The position numbers and the translations under genes are program-made. 64,000 nucleotides of DNA, taken from contig CAXYYO010000015.1 of NCBI GenBank assembly GCA_964293305.1, forward strand, positions 5,657 through 69,656. Direction: 5' to 3'. The notes beneath the pieces were generated by a model. The model ran no database searches. It saw nothing but the letters and a program-made list of their open reading frames with translations, and had not been told where the DNA came from. Positions within the stretch are counted from its first letter, which is position 1. Every line of letters starts with the position of its first letter. The DNA comes from CALAGJ01 sp964293305 (lineage in GTDB: Bacteria; Bacteroidota; Bacteroidia; Chitinophagales; Chitinophagaceae). Positions 8,385-16,555 of this stretch are shown in pieces.

Positions 8385-8978
8385 ATGCATCGTTATTTCA
8401 TACTAAATAAGCCTTATCAAGTACTCTGTCATTTTGGAGAAACACCAGGAAAAAAAACATTGAGAGATATTGTAACAGTTCCAAAAAATATTTACCCTGT
8501 TGGTCGTTTAGATGAAGACAGTGAAGGACTTTTATTACTGACTGACGATACATCAATTAATCAACGATTACTACATCCATCATTTAAGCATGAGCGTATT
8601 TATCATGTACAAGTAGAAGGTAGTATAACAGAAGCTGCGCTTAAACAAATAGCGAATGGAGTTACCATCACAGTAAATCATGCAGCCTATCTTACAGCAC
8701 CTTGCAAGGCATCTCTATTAAAGGATATAAATCACATTGTACCACGAAATCCTCCTGTAAGATATAGAGCTTCAATTCCTGATTCATGGATTCAACTTAC
8801 ACTCACGGAAGGCAAAAATAGACAGGTACGAAAAATGACCGCAAGCGTAGGATATCCTACCTTGAGATTAATAAGACATAGCATTGGTGCCATTCAATTG
8901 GGTGGGTTATTGCCGGGGGCATACAAAAAAATAAGCAGAAATAGTTTTTATCAAAAACTCTTTGAAGAAAATGAATGA
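8385..8978 (+). CDS. RluE-like 23S rRNA pseudouridine synthase (RsuA family)
   Basis: Pseudouridine synthase converting a specific uridine in rRNA to pseudouridine. The catalytic motif is GRLDEDSEGLLLLTDD, with the Asp nucleophile in the GRLD part; the C-terminal EGKNRQVRKM is the second RsuA/RluB/E/F signature. The protein starts MHRYFILNKPYQVL and has no S4 domain, as in RluE (E. coli RluE modifies U2457 of 23S rRNA), and the 197-residue length fits RluE rather than the S4-bearing RsuA/RluB. The start at 8385 is chosen because the 38-residue upstream extension runs through the GC hairpin and matches nothing. A single gene. Confidence 0.87.
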   Translation: MHRYFILNKPYQVLCHFGETPGKKTLRDIVTVPKNIYPVGRLDEDSEGLLLLTDDTSINQRLLHPSFKHERIYHVQVEGSITEAALKQIANGVTITVNHAAYLTAPCKASLLKDINHIVPRNPPVRYRASIPDSWIQLTLTEGKNRQVRKMTASVGYPTLRLIRHSIGAIQLGGLLPGAYKKISRNSFYQKLFEENE

Positions 8979-9123
8979 TCTGCTGTAGAATTTTTTGAAC
9001 TAGAATATCCATCATCGCTCTCATACTCTATCGGGGTTTAAAAATTAAATGAAAAAAGCTCAATGATGAATTGAATATTTAAATAGATAATGATAACTTG
9101 AGCAGGTTCTAAAATTGCACAAA

Positions 9124-10575
9124 ATGAAAGAAAAAAATAAAACTCAGGCATCAAAAAGTCGTAGGAAATTCTTAAGCAACGTATTAACTGCATCAGTAGG
9201 ATTTTATATCTTACCACGTCATGTATTGGGTCGTGGATTTGTTGCTCCCAGCGATAAACTTCGCATAGCCGCAATAGGTGCTGGAGGCAAAGGAGAAAGT
9301 GATATTGCTATGTTTTATGCAAGCAATAAAGCAGATATTGTTTCGCTCTGCGATGTGGATGACAGACAGTCATTAGCCACACGCAAAAAATTTCCTAAAG
9401 CCACCTACTACAAAGACTTTAGAGAGATGCTTTTGAAAGAGCATAAAAATATTGATGCTGTATCAGTATCCACACCAGATCATCAGCATGCAGTAGCAGC
9501 CATGGCAGCTATGCAGCTACATAAACACGTATATGTACAAAACCCGCTTTCACACGATATTTATGAAGCTCGTATGCTTACAAAAGCAGCACATACACAC
9601 CAGGTAGTAACACAAATGGGCAATCAGGGAGCTAGTGGGGATGGTGTACGTTTATTAATAGATTGGTATAAAGCAGGGCTTATAGGAGATGTGCACACTG
9701 TGCATTGTTTTACGGACAGGCCGGTATGGCCACAGGGCATACCACGCCCAGCGGCACAACCAAAAATTCCGAATGATTTGGACTGGAAATTATGGTTGGG
9801 CACCGCTCCCCAAAAAGATTATATAGATGGCCTTGTGCCATTTAATTGGCGTGGCTGGTGGGATTATGGCACAGGTGCTTTAGGAGATATGGGTTGTCAT
9901 ATCATTGCACCTGCATTTCAAGTATTAGAGCCAGATTATCCTGTATCTGCGGAGTGCAGTGTTGCTGCTTTTTATAATGCCCCTTGGCAAAAAGTATATA
10001 ACCCGGAAAGTTGCCCACCCGCATCTCATATTGTACTACAATTTCCTGCCCACAATGGAAAACCTTCGTTTACCATGCATTGGTATGATGGTGGCATACA
10101 ACCTGAAAAGCCGGAAGAATTAAAGGGCAATGAGCTGATGGGCGATGGTGGCAATGGCACACTATTCATTGGCACAAAAGGAAAAATGATGTGTGGCACT
10201 TATGGTGCTAATCCACAACTACTACCCGTTTCAAAGACTTTAGAAACAATAGTTCCACAAACGATAGAGCGTGTACCCGGTGGCGATGATGGCCATTATG
10301 CAGCTTGGGTGCAAGCATGCATTGCCGGTTATGGTAGCAAAGAAGCAGAAGCATTGAGTAGTAGATTTGATGTAGCTGGTCCACTTACGGAAACAGTGCT
10401 AATGGGCAATCTTGCTTTACAGAGTTATGATATACGCACCAAGGCAAAAGCAGGTTGGAATTTTCCCGGAAGAAATATTCAATTGAAATGGGATGGACCA
10501 AATATGGAGGTTACAAATTTTGAAGCAGCCAATGCATTTGTAAAGAGAACTTACAGTCAGGGCTGGACTTTGTAA
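9124..10575 (+). CDS. Gfo/Idh/MocA-family oxidoreductase with Tat signal
   Basis: NAD(P)-dependent oxidoreductase-like protein of about 483 residues, probably acting on sugars or cyclitols in the periplasm or as a surface protein. The N-terminus has a twin-arginine signal (SRRKFLSNVLTASVGFYILP). A Rossmann fold follows (LRIAAIGAGGKGESD), then DADVSTPDH-type residues (VSVSTPDHQHAVAAMAAM) and VQNPLSHDIYEAR in place of the usual EKP motif, where Asn replaces Lys-Pro context. The C-terminal alpha/beta domain includes GWWDYGTGALGDMGCHI, seen in the Bacteroidota Tat-exported group. ATG 9124 is chosen; the frame starts at TTG 9115 inside a -7-like TAAAATTG. Substrate unknown. The following pyrophosphatase has a different role. 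Confidence 0.88.
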   Translation: MKEKNKTQASKSRRKFLSNVLTASVGFYILPRHVLGRGFVAPSDKLRIAAIGAGGKGESDIAMFYASNKADIVSLCDVDDRQSLATRKKFPKATYYKDFREMLLKEHKNIDAVSVSTPDHQHAVAAMAAMQLHKHVYVQNPLSHDIYEARMLTKAAHTHQVVTQMGNQGASGDGVRLLIDWYKAGLIGDVHTVHCFTDRPVWPQGIPRPAAQPKIPNDLDWKLWLGTAPQKDYIDGLVPFNWRGWWDYGTGALGDMGCHIIAPAFQVLEPDYPVSAECSVAAFYNAPWQKVYNPESCPPASHIVLQFPAHNGKPSFTMHWYDGGIQPEKPEELKGNELMGDGGNGTLFIGTKGKMMCGTYGANPQLLPVSKTLETIVPQTIERVPGGDDGHYAAWVQACIAGYGSKEAEALSSRFDVAGPLTETVLMGNLALQSYDIRTKAKAGWNFPGRNIQLKWDGPNMEVTNFEAANAFVKRTYSQGWTL

Positions 10576-10637
10576 ATAAATGAATGATTTTTTATATATA
10601 GAAATGCGTATTCATTAAAATGATTTTTTTGCATAAA

Positions 10638-11192
10638 ATGAAAGAAAATATACAAACAGTATTACATCCCTGGCATGGTGTATCTTATGGTGATGAAGCA
10701 CCAAGTTTTGTAAATGCAGTGGTGGAGATACCACAAGGCAGTAGGTGTAAATATGAAATAGATAAAGCCAGTGGTTTATTAAAATTAGACAGGGTTATTT
10801 ATTCATCATTTCATTATCCAATGAATTATGGCTTTATACCCCGTACTTATGGTGGAGATAAAGACCCTTTAGATATACTCGTTATATCATCATTGCCGGT
10901 ACAGGCACTTACGCTTATGAAAGCCAAAGTAATAGGTGTAATGCAGATGGTGGACAGTGGGGATGATGATGATAAAATTATTGCTGTAAGTGCAAATGAT
11001 CCTGCTGTTAATCATTATAACAATATTGAAGAACTACCCAAACATTTTTTTGATGAACTACGACATTTTTTTGAGGAGTATAAAAAATTAGAAAATAAAA
11101 CAGTAGTAGTTGAAGAGTTTGGTGATAAAACAACTGCTTTAAGAATTATTCAAGAAGCAATTGATTTCTATAAGGAATGTTTTGGGGATTAG
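10638..11192 (+). CDS. ppa: inorganic pyrophosphatase (family I)
   Basis: Soluble cytoplasmic enzyme that hydrolyses pyrophosphate and so pulls biosynthetic reactions forward. About 184 residues with the family I core: ASGLLKLDRVIYSSFHYPMNYGFIPRTYGGDKDPLDILVIS, including the metal-binding D-x-D-P-x-D motif. The C-terminal part (KHFFDELRHFFEEYKKLE and VEEFGDKTTA) also fits. I favour ATG 10638 (MKENIQTVLHPWHG); an in-frame ATG at 10620 adds six hydrophobic residues and lies in a T-rich stretch. Bases 11193-11424 downstream hold the promoter of the next locus. Confidence 0.93.
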   Translation: MKENIQTVLHPWHGVSYGDEAPSFVNAVVEIPQGSRCKYEIDKASGLLKLDRVIYSSFHYPMNYGFIPRTYGGDKDPLDILVISSLPVQALTLMKAKVIGVMQMVDSGDDDDKIIAVSANDPAVNHYNNIEELPKHFFDELRHFFEEYKKLENKTVVVEEFGDKTTALRIIQEAIDFYKECFGD

Positions 11193-11304
11193 TGAGTGCT
11201 TAAAACACAATCATTATTTCAAAATGTATTCTACTATTTTGGTACATTTTTTAAATCATCTTTAGCTAACAAGAAATTTTCAATTGTGATTTATTCATTA
11301 AATA

Positions 11305-11332
11305 TTTGCCTTAAAAAAAGCAAATAACTTTG
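11305..11332 (+). promoter_or_regulatory. promoter of the fulvocin-like locus
   Basis: TTTG at 11305-11308 and an exact TAnnTTTG box (TAACTTTG, 11325-11332) 16 bases later. The start codon is at 11425, so this transcript would have a leader of roughly 85-90 bases, unusually long for this window; the leader includes T-rich tracts and could carry control. Confidence 0.5.
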
Positions 11333-11424
11333 TAGACCTTATCGTAAAAGAAAAGTCATTTTTTCCTTTTTTTAAAAATAAATTTGGTTTGTATTGTTCT
11401 ATTTTTTTTTGAGAAATTTTAAAA

Positions 11425-12084
11425 ATGAAAAGAAAACTTTTAACCATCGCATGTGTGGTATTGCTTGCAGCATGCAAACAATCTTTAACAGAGCCTTCAA
11501 CTTCTACCACAGTAGAAAATGAAAAGGCAACAGCACTATTAAACATGCCTGACGCTGCTACACAGCGCCAAGCATTTTCACTCCTTTCTGCTCAAGATAA
11601 AGCAGCAGTATGGCAACAACATTTTGTAGATTTTGTAGCAAGCCATACACTCCATGAAAAGCAGTTATTACTTATTGAGGAGCTTAAAGACATAGCTATA
11701 GCAGAAAATTTTGCCAGTGAAAAAGCAGCAGCTATTGTAGAAGTAAAATTTGCAAAGCCGTGGATGAAAAAGGCTGAAGAGAATTTTACCGGTAAGGAAA
11801 TTATGGAGCTTGTATTGGAATTAAAACCAATTAATGTTACTTCACAAACAGAAGGAAAATTTGCTGATGAACAATGCCAATGTGCAGTGGGTTCGAAATT
11901 TACTTGCTATTCAGCTACCATAGGAATTCCGTCAGGTGTAAATGTAACTTACCAAGAATGCACCTTAACACAAGCGTGTCATGTAGTGGGTTATGACGGA
12001 ATAGGTGGTAGTGGTTGTGGCTTTATGATGATGTGTAGTTGCAATGGCAATCAATGTGGAACTGGAACACCAAATCCTGCATAA
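11425..12084 (+). CDS. fulvocin C-related Cys-rich lipoprotein precursor
   Basis: A 219-residue exported protein. A lipoprotein signal ends in LLAAC (C17). The middle (about 35-145) is helical and charged. The C-terminal 70 residues carry nine cysteines (C151, C153, C161, C179, C185, C198, C204, C206, C211), ending in GCG-x4-C-x-C-N-G-N. This matches the cysteine pattern of the bacteriocin fulvocin C of Myxococcus fulvus as I remember it, where the spacing is GCG-x5-CxCNGN. Family members in Bacteroidota are called fulvocin C-related; their activity is not established. The next gene, 15 bases on, encodes a membrane thioredoxin, suggesting disulfide handling of the Cys-rich tail. A toxin, a signal peptide precursor or a redox protein are all possible. 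Confidence 0.72.
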   Translation: MKRKLLTIACVVLLAACKQSLTEPSTSTTVENEKATALLNMPDAATQRQAFSLLSAQDKAAVWQQHFVDFVASHTLHEKQLLLIEELKDIAIAENFASEKAAAIVEVKFAKPWMKKAEENFTGKEIMELVLELKPINVTSQTEGKFADEQCQCAVGSKFTCYSATIGIPSGVNVTYQECTLTQACHVVGYDGIGGSGCGFMMMCSCNGNQCGTGTPNPA

Positions 12085-12099
12085 AATATTTATAAAAAA

Positions 12100-13035
12100 T
12101 TGACAAAACAAACAACAGACAACTTACATTGGTATCAAACCAAAGCATTTAAAATTATACTATTTGTATTAGCCAATTTGCTTTCTGCTTTTTCTCATTT
12201 TTATATGCCAAGATGGGATTATTATATGATATGGGCCGTTATAATTTTGTTACCATTCGCACTCATATTATCTTTAACTGGTGCATCCAATAAGTGGATT
12301 TTATCACTACCTGTTCCAGTTATTCTTTTGTGGATTGGCGTGTTAGCATTTAACTCCGATTTTTCTGAACCAATTTTGCTTGGACTTTTGGGAATGCTTG
12401 GGGGAAGTGTTGTACTGTATTTTTGTCTGTTGTTTAACAATAAAGCCATTTTTAAAATAGTGAGTTTGACTGCTTTTTCTGTTTTGGCCTTTCTGTTTGT
12501 ACCAAGATGGTCAAGTAATTATAGAATGTCAATGGGAAATGTTTTTGACTTGGCAAAATATGCTACTCAGGGTGTAAAACAGGATTCTATTTATGCCTTC
12601 CAATATTATCGAATTGATGGAAGAGATTCTTTCAAATTGAAAAGAACAGATAAGAAAATTCTTTTAGACTTTTGGCGGCTTAGTTGTCTTCCATGCATAG
12701 AAGAGTTGCCAAATATATATGACCTTATTGAGCAAAACCCATATCCTGATGAATATGAGATATATAGTATATTGCTTCCAGACTCCAGAAAGGATTCATT
12801 ATTAGATGCTGATATTCGCAGGGCTTTAAAGAAAAGTAATCCCAATTTTATTTTTAATCCAGATCCTGATGCTGGTAAAAAAATTGGCATTCATGCGCTA
12901 CCGCAATTTATTTTACTAGATTCATCCGGACAGGTTTTGGAAACTGGCGTAGCATCTAATTATGAACATTATGATGGAAATTTGAACAACGTGTTGAAAC
13001 GTTGGAAGATTACTAATAGTTACCCTAAAAAATAA
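12100..13035 (+). CDS. membrane-anchored thioredoxin/TlpA-like protein
   Basis: A 311-residue protein with five predicted membrane helices (about 16-35, 42-60, 67-84, 92-110, 117-133) followed by a periplasmic thioredoxin-like domain. Its redox motif is C196-L-P-C199 in DFWRLSCLPCIEELP, and a cis-proline candidate is P268 in ALPQF. The C-x-x-C and upstream DFW resemble TlpA/ResA-type proteins that reduce or form disulfides in exported proteins. It starts at TTG 12100, the only sensible start after the preceding stop, and is in the same frame as the fulvocin-like gene. The position between a Cys-rich lipoprotein and a DUF1573 lipoprotein suggests it acts on one or both. The membrane part matches no family I can name. 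Confidence 0.72.
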   Translation: MTKQTTDNLHWYQTKAFKIILFVLANLLSAFSHFYMPRWDYYMIWAVIILLPFALILSLTGASNKWILSLPVPVILLWIGVLAFNSDFSEPILLGLLGMLGGSVVLYFCLLFNNKAIFKIVSLTAFSVLAFLFVPRWSSNYRMSMGNVFDLAKYATQGVKQDSIYAFQYYRIDGRDSFKLKRTDKKILLDFWRLSCLPCIEELPNIYDLIEQNPYPDEYEIYSILLPDSRKDSLLDADIRRALKKSNPNFIFNPDPDAGKKIGIHALPQFILLDSSGQVLETGVASNYEHYDGNLNNVLKRWKITNSYPKK

Positions 13036-13043
13036 TTTAAATT

Positions 13044-13433
13044 ATGTTACAAAGAAGCATCTTTTGTGTGCTTATGTCATCCTTTTTTGCAAGTTGTAGT
13101 GAAACCTCACCCTCAACTGCAAAAGCGAATATTTTAGTACCAGAAGTTATAAACAAAGGACTTGTATATGACAGCACGCTGATTGATTCCATAGAAATCA
13201 AAAACATTGGTCAACCTGAATTAAGGATTGCCTAAGTAGAACCTGGTTGCTCATGTTCGGTAAGTTCTTTTGATACGTTACCCATTCAAGCTGGCAAAAA
13301 AACATTTATTCATTTTACAATCCACTTATCAGATACCGGGTTTTTTCAAAAGAATTTTGTTATTGAAGCAAATACAGACTCAATATTTCATGTAGTAAAT
13401 GTGAGGGGTCATTATAGCCCTAAGAAAATATAA
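13044..13433 (+). pseudogene. DUF1573 lipoprotein interrupted by one in-frame stop
   Basis: From ATG 13044 the frame encodes a lipoprotein signal (FFASC) and the start of a DUF1573 domain (SIEIKNIGQPELRIA), then hits TAA at 13233-13235. The same frame continues open without interruption to TAA 13431-13433 as VEPGCSCSVSSF... to a beta-rich end, which is the rest of the DUF1573 domain including its conserved Cys pair. Full length would be 129 codons. One base change (for example AAA to TAA) explains the break. It lies 8 bases after the thioredoxin gene. Either a recent pseudogene, a sequencing error, or (less likely) stop readthrough. Confidence 0.8.
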
Positions 13434-13491
13434 GTCCGCAAAATAAGATTGGATATTGCATGTGGGTATTGCCACTTCAAAAAAGGAATAC

Positions 13492-14172
13492 TTACTCCAT
13501 AGAAAATTTATATCCCACACCCTTGATGGTGTGAATACAATCTACACCGAGCTTTTGTCTTATTTTTCTGATATGTACATCAATGGTTCTATCTCCTACA
13601 ATTACATCTTGACCCCAAACCTTATCTAAGATTTCCTGTCTTAAAAAGACACGTCCCGGCTTTGAGGCCAGCAAATAGGTCAATTCAAATTCTTTTCTTG
13701 CTAGTGAAATAGCTGCTTCCTCTACATAAATGAGGTATTTAACAGGGTCAATTTTTATTACCCCAAAATCAATTTGTTTGTTTTCCTCTTTTTGTACTCT
13801 TCTCATCAGGGCATTCACCCTACTTACTAATACTTTTGGACTGATAGGCTTCGTTATGAAATCATCCGCACCAATATCTAATCCTTTTATATGAGTAGCT
13901 TCATCATCCAATGCAGTTAAAATGATGATAAGTGTATCGTTAAAACTGGCTTGAGAACGTAGTATGGAGCAAACTTCAATGCCCGTTTTATGGGGCATCA
14001 TTATATCTAGGATAATAAGTTCGGGTTGTATTTGTTTTGCAATATCTAAGGCTGCTCTACCATCAGCTGCTGTATATACCTCAAAACCTTCTTTGCTTAG
14101 ATTATAGGATACAATTTCCAGTATATCCGGCTCATCATCAGCAATTAAGATTTTATTGGTGCCAGCATCCAT
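13492..14172 (-). CDS. OmpR/PhoB-type response regulator, orphan
   Basis: DNA-binding response regulator. Receiver domain: acidic pair in ILIADDEPDIL, phosphoacceptor Asp in LIILDIMMP, Thr in ILTAL, Lys in ITKPIS. The C-terminal winged helix (about residues 130-225) includes ARKEFELTYLLASKPGRVFLRQEIL and the recognition part VGDRTIDVHIRKIRQKLG. The start is ATG 14172 (MDAGTNKILIADD): the longer frame begins at a TTG inside the -7 box TACCTTTG. No kinase is adjacent; the orphan kinase at 4508 is the only one in the window and a plausible partner. Targets unknown. Confidence 0.92.
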   Translation of the reverse strand: MDAGTNKILIADDEPDILEIVSYNLSKEGFEVYTAADGRAALDIAKQIQPELIILDIMMPHKTGIEVCSILRSQASFNDTLIIILTALDDEATHIKGLDIGADDFITKPISPKVLVSRVNALMRRVQKEENKQIDFGVIKIDPVKYLIYVEEAAISLARKEFELTYLLASKPGRVFLRQEILDKVWGQDVIVGDRTIDVHIRKIRQKLGVDCIHTIKGVGYKFSME

Positions 14173-14187
14173 GCAAATAAATTTTTG

Positions 14188-14195
14188 CAAAGGTA
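14188..14195 (-). promoter_or_regulatory. -7 box of the response regulator (TACCTTTG)
   Basis: Exact TAnnTTTG match on the minus strand, 15 bases before the chosen ATG at 14172. It rules out the upstream TTG at 14190 as start. Confidence 0.5.
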
Positions 14196-14266
14196 CTCAC
14201 TGTCCTAGTATTTATCTTTGGCACAATATTATCTAATTGTTAACAGGCTATTAAAGCATGAATAGC

Positions 14267-14274
14267 TATTTTTG
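14267..14274 (+). promoter_or_regulatory. -7 box of the 739-residue envelope protein (TATTTTTG)
   Basis: Exact TAnnTTTG match, ten bases before ATG 14285. It overlaps the frame of the alternative ATG at 14258, which argues for the later start. Confidence 0.5.
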
Positions 14275-14284
14275 TACTTATATT

Positions 14285-16504
14285 ATGAGAAACAGATACT
14301 TACCTCCCGTATTTTTTATCATAGGTATTTTTTCATTTGGCTGTTCAAATAAGCTTTGCGCACAAGCAGATAGTGTGGTCATTCCATTTGATCATATCTA
14401 TTTTCATAAAAATATTGAAAAGAGCAGGGAGGCCATTTGGGCTTTAGATGGAAAGGCAGACTCCGCCTTTATTCCCGGTAGGGATACAATGCTAAATAAT
14501 AGATTAAATCAACAACTATTAGCTGGTATAGATGAAAAACGATTTTATGTGGAGCGCAGTAGTTTAGCAAATAGTAATCAGAAAGTAAGATTGCTAAGAG
14601 GAATGCAGGAAATATTGCAATTCTTTTATAAAGGATATATTACAAATGAATGCAAAGCAGCAGCATTGGCAGATGCGCTTTCACTCTTTGATGTAGCCCT
14701 GGATTTATACCTCAACGGAGAAAGCATTGCCCCGGCATTCGACAATTTTTCTTATGAGAGTTCAGTTATTGTAATTCGCTCAGTAGCTTTTGCTGATAAT
14801 AAAGGATATGCCGCTGAGGCAGATCATATTCAATACAAATATTGTTTGCAGTATCCAGAAAAAACAATGTATGTACTCAATGGTCATATTGATTTGCCCT
14901 ATGCTGATACGCTTATGGCTCTTGCCTCGAAAAAAGTGCCCGAAACAGTGTTTGATTATGCTGCTTCTTCACTTCCGGTGGTTACTTTATTGCATCAGAG
15001 TAAAGACCCTATGACTCAAACCATTGTAAAGATGGCCAGCATGACAGATGGTCAACAATATTTCCCTTTTTTAGATAATTTGAATAAAGGTAGAATAAGT
15101 TTTGAGGATGTAGCATTGGCATTAGAAGACAGTACAAAATATTATAGCCTTCTAGTAAAAACAGCCATTGATTATGCAGATGATTTAAGAAAAAAAGATA
15201 CTGCCGCCACACTCATTACACTCAGGGCAAAGCTTGCACAAAAGGCAAAAGAAATTTATGTAAATGTAATCAATGACCTGCATGAAGCATCTGACCCTGT
15301 GCGGTTTAAAAAAATCGATCATTTATCGCCGGAGGAATTGTACTATTTGGCTGTGACCACAGAAGAAGATATTTATACGAGCAGTTTTGTGAGAGGAGTG
15401 TATCCAAGAGTGTGGAAAAATATGCAAAAAGCTGATAAGGGTGGAGGAGATAGTTTAATGCTTTTAATGCGGTTTGATTATTTTAAAAAATGGGTAAAAA
15501 TGTGTGCAAACTACAATACACTCAGCAACTTTTTACAACGTATGGAGCCAAATAATGCGCAACTCCTTATGAAAGCATTTGTAAACGGACTTGATAAAAC
15601 TAATAGCTTAGAAGATGCGGTAGATGTGGCCGATGCTTTTGGTAGTATTAATGATGATGCTATACGAAATTTATTGCTTACACAATTACGCAGCAATCTA
15701 GGGCAGGCACGTATGAGTGGCAGCCTCCGTTCAATTGATATTTACAATATTTTGGAAAAACTATTTATGGCCAGCGCGGATACCACGATTGATGTAAGCA
15801 AAAATTTGGGCATCTCAAATATATATCGAAGTACCAATAAAGAATTACAAAATGAAACCGGACGTATCATAATACAGCAATTTTTTTATGGTGATAAAGA
15901 TGGCATGGGTATTTATAACAGATTTATAAATACATATAGTGGTAGTGCAAATTGGTCTGTGGTAAGCACTCCGCAATGGGCTGAAATTCGCTCAAAAACC
16001 GGAGTACCAATATCCATATTTTGCAATAGGGCATTGGACGAAGAAAAGAATCTGGATGCTTATGCGCAAGAAGCGCTATGTAGTTATTTAGACAGTACAG
16101 AGCAGTATCCAAGCTTTGTAATTCATAGGGGACATAGTTACTTTTTACCTTATACCATTGATCAATTATTTCCTTCTGCAAAAATTATTTATTTGGGTAG
16201 TTGTGGAGCATATCAAAATTTAGATAAAGTATTGAGCACTTGCCCAGAAGCACAAATTGTATCATCAAAACAAACCGGTAGCGGCTCTGTAAATTTTCCA
16301 ATGATTGTATATATGGCAGAAGCGCTCAGGCAGGGCAAGGACCTTGACTGGCCTGATATATGGAAACACTTTAGTAGCATTTTTACTGGCAATGAATATT
16401 TTGCAGACTATGTACCTCCATATAAAAATTTGGGTGCACTTTTCCTAATGGCCTATAATAAACTTCAGGTACCGCAAACGGTGAATAATGGCATTGCTCC
16501 TTAG
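14285..16504 (+). CDS. large exported protein of unknown function with caspase-like His/Cys pair
   Basis: A 739-residue protein with an N-terminal signal (LPPVFFIIGIFSFGCS, a weak lipobox). I do not recognise the family from the first 550 residues, which look mainly helical and contain many DSxx and YYLAVTTEEDIY-type segments. The C-terminal region reads PSFVIHRGHSYFLPYTIDQLF, then AKIIYLGSCGAY: strand-His-Gly-His, helix, strand-Ser-Cys-Gly, with H614/H617 and C640. This resembles the catalytic block of clan CD cysteine peptidases (gingipain, caspase, CHAT). The His-Cys distance of 23-26 residues is short for the clan. After it comes TGSGSVN and a helical end. It may be a peptidase or an inactive relative. 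It is monocistronic. Confidence 0.6.
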   Translation: MRNRYLPPVFFIIGIFSFGCSNKLCAQADSVVIPFDHIYFHKNIEKSREAIWALDGKADSAFIPGRDTMLNNRLNQQLLAGIDEKRFYVERSSLANSNQKVRLLRGMQEILQFFYKGYITNECKAAALADALSLFDVALDLYLNGESIAPAFDNFSYESSVIVIRSVAFADNKGYAAEADHIQYKYCLQYPEKTMYVLNGHIDLPYADTLMALASKKVPETVFDYAASSLPVVTLLHQSKDPMTQTIVKMASMTDGQQYFPFLDNLNKGRISFEDVALALEDSTKYYSLLVKTAIDYADDLRKKDTAATLITLRAKLAQKAKEIYVNVINDLHEASDPVRFKKIDHLSPEELYYLAVTTEEDIYTSSFVRGVYPRVWKNMQKADKGGGDSLMLLMRFDYFKKWVKMCANYNTLSNFLQRMEPNNAQLLMKAFVNGLDKTNSLEDAVDVADAFGSINDDAIRNLLLTQLRSNLGQARMSGSLRSIDIYNILEKLFMASADTTIDVSKNLGISNIYRSTNKELQNETGRIIIQQFFYGDKDGMGIYNRFINTYSGSANWSVVSTPQWAEIRSKTGVPISIFCNRALDEEKNLDAYAQEALCSYLDSTEQYPSFVIHRGHSYFLPYTIDQLFPSAKIIYLGSCGAYQNLDKVLSTCPEAQIVSSKQTGSGSVNFPMIVYMAEALRQGKDLDWPDIWKHFSSIFTGNEYFADYVPPYKNLGALFLMAYNKLQVPQTVNNGIAP

Positions 16505-16555
16505 TGTTGAATTTTTGAAATATTACGCTTTTATAATACAAATCTGCACAAACAA

